A stretch of 64,000 nucleotides of DNA from Deinococcus sedimenti (GCF_014648135.1 NZ_BMQN01000001.1:1-64000); one strand, 5' to 3'. Positions 1 through 12,503 are shown, numbered from the stretch's first letter. Numbers and translations: made by a program. The notes: generated by a model from the sequence alone, not told the origin.

Positions 1-63
1 CGACGTGACCGATGGTGCCCACGTTCACGTGGGGCTTCGTGCGCTCGAACGTTCCTTTAGCCA
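1..63 (-). CDS. tuf: Elongation factor Tu, N-terminal fragment
   Basis: The 21 codons visible read as the start of EF-Tu: an [21 protein letters not shown] opening, with the P-loop lying beyond the window edge. EF-Tu delivers aminoacyl-tRNA to the ribosome as a GTP complex. It is the last gene of a tRNA-tuf transcription unit whose four tRNAs lie directly upstream. A GGAGGA-type ribosome binding site sits just before the ATG. Only the 5' end is present, so nothing can be said about the rest. Confidence 0.95.
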
Positions 64-223
64 TGAGTGTGTCCTCCTGAGAGTGGACTGCCCGCTGTGC
101 AGGCAAGCCTTGACAGTGTACAGGGCCGCCGCGTGAACGCAAAGAGGGTTCCTTGGGTTTCAGCGGTCGGTCCGGAATGGGGGCCTAGAGAAGAGGCGCG
201 ACCCACAAGAGGCCGCGCCATGT

Positions 224-298
<75 letters not shown>

Positions 299-311
299 GT
301 TGGGGGGTGAG

Positions 312-389
<78 letters not shown>

Positions 390-393
390 ATCG

Positions 394-479
<86 letters not shown>

Positions 480-549
480 GTATTGTACCCACTGTTTCGC
501 CTTTCTCAAAGCGCACAATCTTCCCTGTGGTGAGGTTGATTGTGTTTGA

Positions 550-625
<76 letters not shown>

Positions 626-708
626 GTTCCTGTCTGAAAGCGCTGGAACAATGTCCGGCCTCTGAGTGCGGTTGTTCCGGCGCTGGGCGCGTTCACTTCC
701 GGCTGTGA

Positions 709-737
709 ATAGTAGCAGTCCCCCCCAGGAGTGTCAA
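709..737 (-). promoter_or_regulatory. Promoter of the tRNA-tuf operon
   Basis: On the minus strand TTGACA (732-737) is followed by exactly 17 nt and TACTAT (709-714), a near-perfect housekeeping sigma promoter. Transcription should begin near 702, about 80 nt before tRNA-Thr(TGT). This strength fits an operon for tRNAs and EF-Tu. Confidence 0.85.
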
Positions 738-825
738 TCACCTCCCGAATGCGGCCGCCGCGCTGCTCCACAGGCAGCCCGGTCAGGGCCACGAGCTGCG
801 CCTTGAGCGATCCCTGAACCTGCGG

Positions 826-895
826 TGCATATGCGCCATGTGGCGCATTTCGCAGCCAGCCGACAGGCGTATTCTCGCGGGCGCACAGGTGCGCC
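826..895. promoter_or_regulatory. Two dyad symmetries upstream of the ABC exporter
   Basis: ATGCGCCA-TG-TGGCGCAT (831-848) and GGCGCAC-AG-GTGCGCC (880-895) are perfect inverted repeats with 2-nt centres. The first overlaps a possible -10 (TGCATAT at 826-832, with TTGAGC at 803-808). They look like repressor sites for the exporter operon. The stretch 623-949 holds no gene; it contains these sites and the tRNA promoter. Confidence 0.45.
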
Positions 896-949
896 GCACC
901 TTGAACCGCTCTGGCCCCGCCCTCCCCACCGCCTCAGGAGGCACCACCC

Positions 950-2868
950 TTGGACAGTTTCCGCTCCCTGCTCCCGTACCTGCGCCTGCACACCCGCCAG
1001 TACGTGATCGGGCTCATCGCCGTGGTCATCGCCACTGCCGTGAACCTGCTGCCGTACTACCTCATCCGCCTGACCATCGACGGCCTGACCGGGCAGGTGG
1101 ACGGCAACGCCGCCACGCCCGGCATCACGGCCGCCACCGCCGGGCTGTACGCCCTGGGCGTCGTCGCCGCCGCCCTGACCGCGGGCTTTTTCATGCTGGT
1201 CATGCGCCGCAACATCGTCGTGGCGTCCCGCCAGTCCGAGTACGAGATCCGCCGCGATCTGTTCGGGCACCTGCAGACCCTCGACAAGCCCTACTACGAC
1301 CGCGCCCGCACCGGCGACCTGATGAACCGCCTGACCGGCGACCTGAACGCCGTGCGCGAGATGCTGGGCTTCGGCGCGTGGCAGATCGTGAACATCGTCG
1401 CGGGCTTCATCTCGGCCTTCGCGGTCATGTTCAGCCTCAGCTGGCGCCTGACGCTGATCGTCGTGGCGATCGTGCCGGTCATCGTGGGCGTCCTGACGTA
1501 CCTCGCGCGGCAGATCAACGTCCGCCACCGCCTGGCGCAGGAACAGAACTCGCTGATCTCCGCCAAGGCGCAGGAGAACTTCAGCGGCGCCCGCGTCGTC
1601 AAGGGCTACGCCATCGAGGACCGCGAGATCGACGACTACCGCGCCATGAACCTCGAACTGCTCCGCCGCAACATCGCCCTGACGAAGGTGGACGGCCCGC
1701 TGCGCTCCTTCATGAGCCTGCTGCTGGGCCTCGCGTTCGGCCTGATCCTGCTCGTCGGCGGCCGCCTGATCCTCGAACCCGGCAGCACCTTCACGGTCGG
1801 GATGTTCGTGCAGTTCGTCGGTACGCTGGAACGCCTGACCTTCCCCATGCTGATGATCGGCTGGATCACCAGCATCACCCAGCGCGGCCTGGCCTCCTGG
1901 CTGCGCCTGAAGGAGATCCTTGACGCGCAGCCGCTCGTGCGGGACGAACCCGGCCGCACCGACCCCAACATCCGCGCGCTGCGGGGCGACCTCAGCTTCG
2001 AGAACGTCACCCTGAAGTACGGGCAGACGACCGTCCTGAACGGCGTGAACCTGCACGTGCCCGCCGGGACGTTCCTGGGCATCACCGGCCCCACCGGCAG
2101 CGGCAAGACCCTGCTGGGCCAGCTGCTGACCCGCGCCATGGACCCCAGCAGCGGCACCGTGCGCCTTGACGGGCACGACGTGCGGACCGTGCCCCTGAGC
2201 GTCCTGCGCGACGCGATCAGCGTCGTCCCGCAGGAACCCTTCCTGTTCGGGGACAGCATCGCCAACAACATCGGCTTCGGCATTGAGGCCCGCGACCTGC
2301 CCATCGTACCCACGGGCGTCAGCGTGGTCGGCGCGCCCCCACCCGACGACATCCCCCAGACGCCCGACCCCGAACGCGTCCGCAACGCCGCGAGGCTCGC
2401 GGGCCTACTTGACGACGTGGAGGACTTCCCGCAGGGCTTCGACACCATGCTCGGCGAGCGCGGCGTCACCCTCAGCGGCGGGCAGCGGCAGCGCACCGCC
2501 ATCGCCCGCGCCATCGTCCGGGAACCCGCCATCCTGATCCTCGACGACTCGCTGAGCGCCGTGGACACCGAGACCGAACGCCGCATCGTGGACGGCCTGC
2601 GCGAGGTCAGCCAGGGCCGCACCGTCATCCTGATCGCGCACCGCGTCAGCACCCTGCGCCACGCCGACCAGATCGTCGTGCTCGAGGATGGCCGCGTGAC
2701 CGAACAGGGCAGCCACGACGACCTCCTGGCCCAGAACGGTCACTACGCCCAGCTGGAACGCCTCCAGCGCCTCGCCAGCGACCTCGACAGCGAAGACGAC
2801 CCCATCGCCGACCCTGAAGCGGCCGCCGATCAGCTCGAACAGGACCAGCTCCAGCTGAAGGTGACCCG

Positions 2869-2872
<4 letters not shown>
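950..2872 (+). CDS. ABC exporter half-transporter, degenerate-site subunit
   Basis: A 640-residue half-transporter: an N-terminal six-helix membrane domain (about residues 1-320) and a C-terminal ATPase domain. Walker A is GPTGSGKT at 380-387, the signature LSGGQ is at 508-512, Walker B ends in D532-D533, and the H-loop His is 564. The catalytic glutamate after Walker B is aspartate here, as in the non-catalytic half of heterodimeric exporters such as TmrAB or TM287/288. An insertion rich in Pro and Asp lies before the signature motif. The start is TTG with AGGAGG at 936-941, 8 nt upstream. The gene overlaps the next half-transporter by 4 bp. The substrate is unknown (lipid, peptide or drug). 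Confidence 0.93.
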
Positions 2873-4731
<1,859 letters not shown>

Positions 4732-4745
4732 ACCAGAATGCCGAG

Positions 4746-4785
4746 GGGGCGCCGCTGCGGTACCGTCCGCAACCGGCGCCCCTTT
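4746..4785. terminator. Terminator between convergent genes
   Basis: GGGGCGCCG (4746-4754) pairs with CGGCGCCCC (4774-4782), followed by TTT. It sits between the end of the ABC operon and the end of the esterase gene and could serve either strand. Confidence 0.7.
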
Positions 4786-4795
4786 CCCGTGGAGG

Positions 4796-6637
4796 TCAGC
4801 GGTAGGTGACGTTCAGCGTGACCTGCGTGCCCTCGCCCAGCGTGAGGTAGTCGCTCAGGCCGTTGCTGCGGGCCGTGCCGCCCGTGAAGGCGAGGCGCAG
4901 CTGCGTGCTGCCCACCCGGTTGATCGCCGCGAGCCCCGAGGCGTTCAGCGGTGCGCTGAGGGTGGTGCCCGCCGCCGTGCCCGCAGGCGCCGCGAAGGAG
5001 GCCGCGCCTGCCGCCGTGACGGCCACCGCGAAGTCGTCCGTGCCCAGTGCGCAGGTGGCGCCCAGACAGCCGCCCTTCACGTCCGCCGTCAGGGCCGCGC
5101 CGCCCGCCCAGGGATTCCCGTTCGGCACGAGGCTGTAGCGCACCGTCAGGGTCGCGCCGGTCACGGTCGCGCCGTCCGGCAGGCTGGACGTGTCGAACGA
5201 CAGCACGCCCTTCCACGGGGCGTCCGCGTTGTCCCCCACACTGATCCCGCCCGACGCGACGACGTACCCGCCGGTCGTGGCGGACGGCGTGTTCGCCGCC
5301 ACGTACCCGTCCTGCGCCGCCACCGAGCTGAACGACACCGCCGTGTCCGGCGCGGCCGTCAGCGTGTACGCGTACGTCTGCGGGGCCGACGCGTTCCCCG
5401 CCGTGTCCACCGCGTACGCCCGCACCGTGCCGCTGCTGCTCAGCGTGACGCTGCCCCCGCCCGCCAGCGCGACCCGCGAGGCACTGCTGACCGGATCGCT
5501 GCCGTCCGTGGTGGCATACACCGTGCCCGGCTCATTGACGGACAGCGTGACCGTCAGCGGCCCCACGTACGTGCCCGGCGCAGGCGACACGCTCACGACC
5601 GGCGCGGTCGTGTCCGGCGTCGTGCCGCCCCCACCCCCCGACCCCGCGCTGAAGAAGCGCCACATCTCCGCGCTGGCGTCCGGTCCCTTCGGGTCCGTGT
5701 ACGACCCGGCGGTACTCCCACCACTCCAGGCGTGCCCCATGCCCGTCACGGACCACTGCTCGACCACGCCACCCGCGAAGGACTTCACGGTGTACGCCCG
5801 GCCGCCAGTCCCGCCCACCGTCCCCGTGCGGGACGTGACCTGCGCCGTACTGCGGCTTCCGTTGTCCTGCCCGTCGTCCGCGAGGTCGTTCGTCTGCACC
5901 CACTGCGCCGCCACCTGATCCCCGTTCACCGGGTACACCGTGTAATCGCTGCTGCCGTGGAACACGATGGTCCGCACCGTCCGCCTGAACGTCCCCATCG
6001 CGTTGAACGCCGCCGTGCCCTGCGCGTCCGGGTTCGGCCCGCCGCTGTTCATCGCCGTGAACGCCGCCGAGGAACTTGTGGCCGCCTTGAACTCCAGCCC
6101 CGACGCGACGCCCACGCCGCTGAACACGTCCGGGTACGTGGCCCCCATGATCACGCTCATGGCCGCGCCCGCCGACAGGCCCGCCACGTACACCCGCGCG
6201 GGGTCCACGTTCACCCTGCCCTTCACGGCGTCCACGACCGCCCTGATCGCCGCCGGTTCCCCCTGCCCGCGCGCCTGATGCGCCGGTTCAAACCAGTTCC
6301 AGCATTTGTTCTGATTGGCGCTTGCGGGCTGCTCCGGGTACACGACCAGGAACCCCTGCGTGTCCGCCAGATCGTTCATGCGTGTCCCCGCCGCGAAATC
6401 CGCCGGGGACTGCGTGCAGCCGTGCAGCATGACCACCAGGGGCCGCGCCGCGCCCGCCCCGGCCGTGGGCGTGTACAGCGTGTAGTTGCGGGTCACGCCA
6501 GCCCCGGTCGCGCTGCCGGTAGTCGTGGTGCCGGTCGCCTGCGCGTGCAGTGCGGGCGGCGCGGACAGGAGAGAGGACGGAGCCTGCGCGCAGGCAGCCA
6601 GCAGCAGCGGCAAAGACAGCAGGGCGGCGCGGTTCAT
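4796..6637 (-). CDS. Secreted PHB-depolymerase-family esterase lipoprotein
   Basis: 613 residues from the ATG at 6637; a longer frame exists, but GAGGT 6 nt before this ATG and the signal peptide decide the start. A lipobox LAAC places the lipid Cys at 16. The catalytic domain shows HGC (72-74, oxyanion region), the lipase box GLSAG with Ser155, and GMGHAW with the likely catalytic His. This is the PHB depolymerase/feruloyl-esterase-like family. A chitobiase-type C-terminal fold follows (TTDGSDPVSSAS), then a DNRLRE-like beta domain resembling carbohydrate-binding modules. Acts outside the membrane on polyester or ester-linked polysaccharide. The true substrate is not visible. Confidence 0.85.
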   Translation of the reverse strand: MNRAALLSLPLLLAACAQAPSSLLSAPPALHAQATGTTTTGSATGAGVTRNYTLYTPTAGAGAARPLVVMLHGCTQSPADFAAGTRMNDLADTQGFLVVYPEQPASANQNKCWNWFEPAHQARGQGEPAAIRAVVDAVKGRVNVDPARVYVAGLSAGAAMSVIMGATYPDVFSGVGVASGLEFKAATSSSAAFTAMNSGGPNPDAQGTAAFNAMGTFRRTVRTIVFHGSSDYTVYPVNGDQVAAQWVQTNDLADDGQDNGSRSTAQVTSRTGTVGGTGGRAYTVKSFAGGVVEQWSVTGMGHAWSGGSTAGSYTDPKGPDASAEMWRFFSAGSGGGGGTTPDTTAPVVSVSPAPGTYVGPLTVTLSVNEPGTVYATTDGSDPVSSASRVALAGGGSVTLSSSGTVRAYAVDTAGNASAPQTYAYTLTAAPDTAVSFSSVAAQDGYVAANTPSATTGGYVVASGGISVGDNADAPWKGVLSFDTSSLPDGATVTGATLTVRYSLVPNGNPWAGGAALTADVKGGCLGATCALGTDDFAVAVTAAGAASFAAPAGTAAGTTLSAPLNASGLAAINRVGSTQLRLAFTGGTARSNGLSDYLTLGEGTQVTLNVTYR

Positions 6638-6828
6638 GACGGACCTCACAGGAAGCGGGCGCGGCGCGCTCCGGCAGCGGAACGACAGCAGTTCCGACGC
6701 GGGCCGCCGGGAGAAGGAATTGAGGCTAGACCCGCCCACCCTAAGCGCCGGGCGTCACACGCCGGTTACACACAGCAGGCGGGGTGCAGGCTTCACGGCT
6801 CCCTGCGCCCCGCCTCGCCCGGTCGCCG

Positions 6829-7404
6829 TTACAGGTACGCCAGCGCCCAGTCCCGCGCGCCGTGATCCAGCCCGGCGCGCAGCAGCGCGAGACCGTCCGG
6901 CGCGGTGTCCGCGTGGTGAGGCGCGCCGTCCAGCCGCGCCTGGAACTCCTCCAGCGGCAGGCGCGTGGGCGGCATCAACGTCGCGCGCACCACGCTGCCC
7001 TGCGCGTCGTACCGCGCGCCGTACACGTTCCCCTTGCGGGCATCCAGCGACACGCCCTGCACGCCGTCCCCGCCCACCAGCGCCTCCAGCGTGCTGACCC
7101 CCAGGACCGGCGCGCCCCACACCCGCCCCAGGCCCAGCGCGTAACTCGCGCCCACCCGCACGCCCGTGTACGACCCCGGCCCCGTGCCGATCACCACGGC
7201 GTCCGCCCGCAGCGGCACCCCCGCCTGCGCGAATAGCGCCTGCACCGCGCCCGGCAGCAGCTCCGCGTGCGCCCGGCCCACCTCACGCGACACCCCCAGC
7301 GACCCGCCCGGCCACACCAGCGCCAGCGTCAGCCACGGCGTCGCCGTGTCCAGCGCCAGGGTCACGTCCGGCTTCAGGGAGGCAGGGGCAGCGTGCTCAG
7401 TCAT
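6829..7404 (-). CDS. tsaB: tRNA threonylcarbamoyladenosine biosynthesis protein TsaB
   Basis: 191 residues with the ASKHA-fold start LALDTATPWLTLAL, then GRAHAELLPGAV and the GTGPGSYTGVRVG motif diagnostic of TsaB. TsaB is the non-catalytic partner of TsaD in making t6A37 in ANN-decoding tRNAs. A -10 hexamer TACAAT (7413-7418) ends 8 nt before the ATG with no ribosome binding site, so the mRNA is probably leaderless. Divergent from gltA, about 100 bp away. Confidence 0.92.
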   Translation of the reverse strand: MTEHAAPASLKPDVTLALDTATPWLTLALVWPGGSLGVSREVGRAHAELLPGAVQALFAQAGVPLRADAVVIGTGPGSYTGVRVGASYALGLGRVWGAPVLGVSTLEALVGGDGVQGVSLDARKGNVYGARYDAQGSVVRATLMPPTRLPLEEFQARLDGAPHHADTAPDGLALLRAGLDHGARDWALAYL

Positions 7405-7504
7405 CGCCGGGCATTGTAGAGGCCGATTCCCCGGCGTTTGTCACCCCGCCGGGAACGTCGCTCAGGGGGCGGCGCAAAGCGGCCCGGTGGTATGCTCGAT
7501 CATC

Positions 7505-8647
7505 ATGACGAACACCGCCAGTATCGCCAAAGGACTCGAAGGCGTTCTCTTCACCGAGAGCAAACTGACGTTCATCAACGGCACCGAAGGCATCCTCACC
7601 CACCTGGGCATTCCGATTCAGGAATGGGCGGAGAACAGCACCTTCGAGGAACTGTCCCTGGCCCTGCTGAACGGCCAGCTGCCCACCGCCGCGCAGCTCG
7701 CGCAGTTCGACGCGGACCTGAAAGCCAACCGCGCCATTCCCGAAGCGCTCGTGGAGATCATCAAGGGTATGCCGCGCGGCGTGCACCCCATGCAGGCGCT
7801 GCGCACCGCCGTGTCCTACCTGGGCCTGCTGGACCCCCAGTCTGAGGACACCAGCCCCGAGGCCCGGCGCGCCATCGCCACGCGCATGATCGCGCAGTTC
7901 TCCACGATCATCGCCGCGATCAACCGCGCGCAGGAAGGGCAGGACATCATCGCGCCCCGCATGGACCTGACGCACGCTGGGAACTACTTGTACATGCTCA
8001 GCGGCAAGGAACCCACCGCCGAGCAGGCCCGCCTGTTCGACATCGCCCTGGTGCTGCACGTCGATCACGGCATGAACGCCAGCACGTTCACCGCGATCGC
8101 CACTGGCAGCACGCTGAGTGACATGTACTCCTGCATCACCAGCGCCATCGGCGCGCTGAAGGGCCCCCTGCACGGCGGCGCGAACGAGGCCGTCATGGAC
8201 ATGCTCGACGAGGTCGGCACGCCCGACAAGGCCGAAGGCTACATCACGAAGAAGCTCGACAACAAAGAGAAGATCATGGGTGTCGGGCACCGCGTGTACA
8301 AGTACTTCGACCCCCGCAGCCGCGTCCTGCGTGACTACGCCGAAGTGGTCGCCAGCAAGGAAGGCAAGAGCAACTACTACCAGATTCTCGAGACCATCGA
8401 GAAGGTCGTCGTGGACCGCATCGGCAGTAAGGGCATCTACCCGAACGTGGACTTCTACAGCGGCACCGTGTACAGCGACCTGGGCATCAAGAAGGAATAC
8501 TTCACGCCCATCTTCGCGCTGGCCCGCATCAGCGGCTGGTGCGCCAGCCTGATCGAGTACACCGGCAACAACCGCCTCCTGCGCCCCGACGCCGTGTACA
8601 CCGGCGCCACCGACGCGCACTACGTGCAACTGCAAGACCGCCAGTAA
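7505..8647 (+). CDS. gltA: Citrate synthase
   Basis: 380 residues, the usual length of the short bacterial type II-like enzymes. It condenses acetyl-CoA with oxaloacetate at TCA-cycle entry. Catalytic landmarks are VDHGMNAST, GPLHGGANEAVM and GVGHRVYK, with the catalytic Asp in the C-terminal part. TATGCT at 7491-7496 lies 8 nt before the ATG and no Shine-Dalgarno is seen, so a leaderless start is favoured over the in-frame upstream extension. Followed by a strong hairpin at 8663-8695. Confidence 0.95.
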   Translation: MTNTASIAKGLEGVLFTESKLTFINGTEGILTHLGIPIQEWAENSTFEELSLALLNGQLPTAAQLAQFDADLKANRAIPEALVEIIKGMPRGVHPMQALRTAVSYLGLLDPQSEDTSPEARRAIATRMIAQFSTIIAAINRAQEGQDIIAPRMDLTHAGNYLYMLSGKEPTAEQARLFDIALVLHVDHGMNASTFTAIATGSTLSDMYSCITSAIGALKGPLHGGANEAVMDMLDEVGTPDKAEGYITKKLDNKEKIMGVGHRVYKYFDPRSRVLRDYAEVVASKEGKSNYYQILETIEKVVVDRIGSKGIYPNVDFYSGTVYSDLGIKKEYFTPIFALARISGWCASLIEYTGNNRLLRPDAVYTGATDAHYVQLQDRQ

Positions 8648-8662
8648 CCGGCAGGACAGAAA

Positions 8663-8700
8663 GGGGCAGGCAACCCGCACGGGTCAGCCTGCCCCTCTTC
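8663..8700. terminator. Terminator downstream of gltA
   Basis: GGGGCAGGC (8663-8671) pairs perfectly with GCCTGCCCC (8687-8695). TCTTCC follows on plus and TTTC on minus, so it can end both gltA and the convergent small gene. Confidence 0.75.
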
Positions 8701-8715
8701 CTGTTCTGTTCCCGC

Positions 8716-9108
8716 CTACGCGCAGATCGGTTCGACCACCCACGCCCCGTAATGATTCACGAAGTGCGCCCCGGACTCCCGGAACGCCCCCGCCACCTCC
8801 GGCAGGCGGCCCGGCTGGTCCGACACGTCCACGCTCAGCAGGATCTCGCCCCAGCCGAGCGCCTCCACGTAACGCTCCACATGCACCCGCTCGTCGGTCG
8901 CGCCCTGCATCAGCCGCAGCAACTGCGCCCACAACCCGTGCCGCCGCCCGTCCGCGTCCAGCGCCGCCACGCCGTCCTCACCCATCAGCAGCTGCACCGA
9001 CTGATCCCCCAGCCCCAACGCCAGCAGCCGCGACGTGCACGCCTGCACGCCGTCCAGCGACCGGAACAGCCCGTACACCCGGCCCCGGCTGAGCATCGTG
9101 AAATGCAT
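8716..9108 (-). CDS. Conserved hypothetical protein
   Basis: About 130 residues from the ATG at 9108. An in-frame ATG at 9156 is an alternative with GGGGTGAT upstream. The sequence GRVYGLFRSLDGVQACTSRL, followed by two short alpha/beta units and a C-terminal VNHYGAWVVEPI, resembles small stress-protein (YflT-like) folds, but no catalytic motif is seen. The region 9109-9335 upstream contains only GC-rich spacer with no convincing gene or promoter. Function unknown. Confidence 0.6.
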   Translation of the reverse strand: MHFTMLSRGRVYGLFRSLDGVQACTSRLLALGLGDQSVQLLMGEDGVAALDADGRRHGLWAQLLRLMQGATDERVHVERYVEALGWGEILLSVDVSDQPGRLPEVAGAFRESGAHFVNHYGAWVVEPICA

Positions 9109-9335
9109 CGCGCCCGCCCGCGCCGCCCGACCTCGACCCTGCACGCCTCTGGTCATGCCCATCACCCCATGACTGCCGCTGCCCAGCCCACGGGCAGAAC
9201 ACACGTTCCGGCGACCACCCACCACGCCAACCGTCAGTTCAGGCCCCCACCGTACGCCGCCCGGACCACGCGGAATAGGCCCAAGCACACGGAAAGGGCC
9301 ACGGGCACCGGCGCGCCCGTGACCCCGACGAAGCG

Positions 9336-9797
9336 TTACGCGCTCAGGCCCTTGCTGCCGTGCAGGGTGCGCTCCACCGTCTCCGTGACCTCCCGCTCGA
9401 AGCGGCGCAGGTGCTCCCGCAGACGGTCCAGTTCCGCCACGCCCAGATCCGCCAGCCACAGCACGCTGCGGCCCAGCACCGCGAACGTCAGCGGCGCGTC
9501 CTCATCCGCATCCTCCTCCGGGTCCACCGGATCGAGGTTCAGGATGCCGTAGTCCAGGCCCTGATTCATCAGGTTCATGCCCATCAGGATGTCCGGCAGG
9601 CTGTCCTCCTCGACGTACAGGTCCAGGTCCAGGTGCAGGCGCACGATCACCCCACCCTGCGGATCAGCCTCCGCGAACATCGCCACGCGCGTCTCACCGT
9701 CCTGGATCAGCGCGCCGTCCTCGACCGCCTCGACAGTCAGGCCGCTCTGTTGCAGCGCCGCCATGATCCGCTGCAGTTCCGACTGGGATGCTGTCAT
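9336..9797 (-). CDS. YbjN-like protein
   Basis: 153 residues, acidic, with an N-terminal alpha/beta domain (SELQRIMAALQQSGLTVEAV, then RLHLDLDLYVEEDSLPDILMGMN) of the YbjN type, which is related to type III secretion chaperone folds, and a C-terminal helix LDRLREHLRRFEREVTETVE. TATACT (9805-9810) ends 7 nt before the ATG at 9797, so the start is taken as leaderless instead of the upstream in-frame ATG. Role unknown. Confidence 0.7.
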   Translation of the reverse strand: MTASQSELQRIMAALQQSGLTVEAVEDGALIQDGETRVAMFAEADPQGGVIVRLHLDLDLYVEEDSLPDILMGMNLMNQGLDYGILNLDPVDPEEDADEDAPLTFAVLGRSVLWLADLGVAELDRLREHLRRFEREVTETVERTLHGSKGLSA

Positions 9798-9863
9798 GCG
9801 CCGGAGTATAAAGCGCAACCACGCCCGGGACGGTCACGGCGTCCACGGTCCGTGGGGGAGGAT

Positions 9864-9920
9864 GGTTGATGGTTGACAGTTGATGGATCTGTCCCCTCCA
9901 TCAACTGTCAACCATCAACC
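9864..9920. repeat. Long perfect inverted repeat
   Basis: Arms of 24 bp (9864-9887 and 9897-9920) are exact reverse complements around a 9-nt loop. Each arm is itself made of TTGATGG-type heptads. Base composition is far more AT-rich than its surroundings. It lies between two minus-strand genes and could act as a terminator for the metallo-beta-lactamase gene's upstream neighbour or be a copy of a dispersed small repeat. Confidence 0.85.
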
Positions 9921-9928
9921 TGAAACCC

Positions 9929-10921
<993 letters not shown>

Positions 10922-10977
10922 GCCGCCGAGCGTACCACCACCCCGCCCGTCCGCTGGACACCGCGCCAGGAACACCG

Positions 10978-11006
10978 AAAAAGGGGGAGACCTCAACGCC
11001 TCTCCC
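10978..11006 (-). terminator. Terminator of the PEGA lipoprotein gene
   Basis: On minus, GGGAGA (11001-11006) pairs with TCTCCC (10985-10990) and is followed by a CCTTTTT run. It lies directly after the stop codon at 11021. Confidence 0.8.
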
Positions 11007-11020
11007 AGTCTGGAGCACCC

Positions 11021-11956
11021 TCAGGGCAGCTTGCAGGTGTACGCGCCGCCCTGAATCTCACAGATGACCGGGCTGACCTGATCCGCCGTGACCCGCACCA
11101 GCAGGTTCTGCGCCGCGAACCGCCGGTCACGCGGCACCACGTTCAGCGCCACCACACCCGGCCGCAGCGGCAGGTCCAGTCCCACTCCCGGCTGCACCGT
11201 TCCAGCTCCCTGACGCTCAACGAATAGATCTGCCAGCAGGTCGCTGCGGACCGACAGCGTCCCCGTGATGGGCCGCAGCGTCACGTCCACGCGGCTCACG
11301 CTGTCCCCCACGATGTTCACGCGCTGCGTGACGGTCTTGTACCCACTGCGGGACACCTCCACCGACACCTGCCCCTCCGGCAGGTCCGGCACCGCGACGG
11401 GCGTGGTTCCCACCCGCGACCCATTCACCCGCACCAGAGCGTCCCTGAAGTTCGACGACACGTCCAGAGAACCGAACCGCACCACGCGGTACACCGTCGT
11501 GCCGACTGTATACGCCCCGGCCGGCAACGCGCGCGCCGCCGCCTCGACCACCCGCGACACGTCTGACACGCTGCGCGCCCCGGTCGCCGCTTCCAGCGGC
11601 ATGGGCGCCAGACTGGCCACCGTGAACACCTGCGTGAACCCCTGCGTGCCCGGCAGGGGCGTCGAGATCACCTCGCCCGGGCGGGTCTGCACGGTCGGCA
11701 GGACCACCGCCCCACCCTGCGCGGGCAGCACGACCGACGTCACGAACGCCGGCCGGTCCGTACTGACGTTCAGTGATCCCGGGCCCGGCGCCCGGTACAG
11801 GGCGTCCTCGCCCGTGACCGGCTGCACGGGCCGTGACCCCGGCTGAACCGACACCCGCAGCTGCGCGCCCGACTGCGCCCGCAGCGGGGACGGCACGCAC
11901 CCACTGAGCAGACCCGCCAGCACCAGCCCTGTAACCCCCGAGACCCCACGCTTCAT
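11021..11956 (-). CDS. PEGA-domain lipoprotein with DUF4384-like module
   Basis: 311 residues from the ATG at 11956 (TACCCT ends 6 nt upstream, leaderless type). The signal LVLAGLLSGC gives a lipid-modified Cys20. Residues around 50-130 resemble DUF4384 (PAFVTSVVLPAQGGAVVLPT). The C-terminal half holds PEGA repeats (VNGSRVGTTPVAVPDLPEGQVSVEVSRSGY is split here into its core VGTTP and GYKTV). Such proteins sit in the envelope. The DUF4384 module recurs in the gene ending at 40127. Confidence 0.8.
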   Translation of the reverse strand: MKRGVSGVTGLVLAGLLSGCVPSPLRAQSGAQLRVSVQPGSRPVQPVTGEDALYRAPGPGSLNVSTDRPAFVTSVVLPAQGGAVVLPTVQTRPGEVISTPLPGTQGFTQVFTVASLAPMPLEAATGARSVSDVSRVVEAAARALPAGAYTVGTTVYRVVRFGSLDVSSNFRDALVRVNGSRVGTTPVAVPDLPEGQVSVEVSRSGYKTVTQRVNIVGDSVSRVDVTLRPITGTLSVRSDLLADLFVERQGAGTVQPGVGLDLPLRPGVVALNVVPRDRRFAAQNLLVRVTADQVSPVICEIQGGAYTCKLP

Positions 11957-12025
11957 AAGACCAGGGTAAGGCACGCGCGTGACCCGCACCTGACGGTTCC
12001 AGCGGCCCGCCCAGGCACCGGGCGT

Positions 12026-12496
12026 TCAGGCACGGGTAGGGGCGCGCCGCTCCAGTTCCGCCAGGGCGCCGCTGACGTGTGTCAGGGGGTTGCCGCTGCG
12101 GTGCACCCACGCGACCAGTCCGTCCGGGTCGATCAGGACCGTCACGCGGGACGCCATGTTCAGCAGGCCGCCCAGCGTGCCCATCACGCCGTACTGGCGG
12201 CACAGGCTGCGGTCCCCGTCCGGGATCAGGGGGTAGCTCAGGCGGCACGAGTCCCGGAACGCCGCCTGCCGCGCCTCGGTGTCGGTGCTCACGCCGATCA
12301 CCTGCGCGCCCAGTCGCTCGAATTCCGGCAGGGCCGCCTCGAACCGCTGCGCCTCGATGCTGCACCCGGCGCTGCCCGCGCGCGGGTAGAAGTACAGGAC
12401 CACCCAGCGACCCCGCAGCGCGCCGAGGCTGACGGTGCGGCCATCGTCGCTGCGGCGCGTGAAGTCGGGGGCGGGCTGTCCGGGCGTGACGCTCAT
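12026..12496 (-). CDS. Bcp-type peroxiredoxin
   Basis: 156 residues with the thioredoxin-fold peroxiredoxin pattern APDF...WVVLYFYPRAGSAGC. Peroxidatic Cys45 is in place, but the resolving Cys usually five residues later in Bcp/PrxQ proteins is Gln, so it would use another Cys (in RDSCRLSY or RSLCRQYG) or an external thiol. The Pro-Thr of the usual active site is also altered. TACAAT (12504-12509) ends 7 nt before the ATG. Divergently transcribed from tilS-tadA through a shared palindromic promoter. Confidence 0.88.
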   Translation of the reverse strand: MSVTPGQPAPDFTRRSDDGRTVSLGALRGRWVVLYFYPRAGSAGCSIEAQRFEAALPEFERLGAQVIGVSTDTEARQAAFRDSCRLSYPLIPDGDRSLCRQYGVMGTLGGLLNMASRVTVLIDPDGLVAWVHRSGNPLTHVSGALAELERRAPTRA

Positions 12497-12503
12497 GCGC
12501 CCG

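Noticed and set aside
734..2176. Long antisense ORFs of several hundred codons opposite the ABC, proS, amylase, treY and RNase R genes
   Set aside because: They are high-GC shadow frames: low-complexity Ala/Arg/Gly/His composition, no start signals and no family motifs, opposite well-supported genes.
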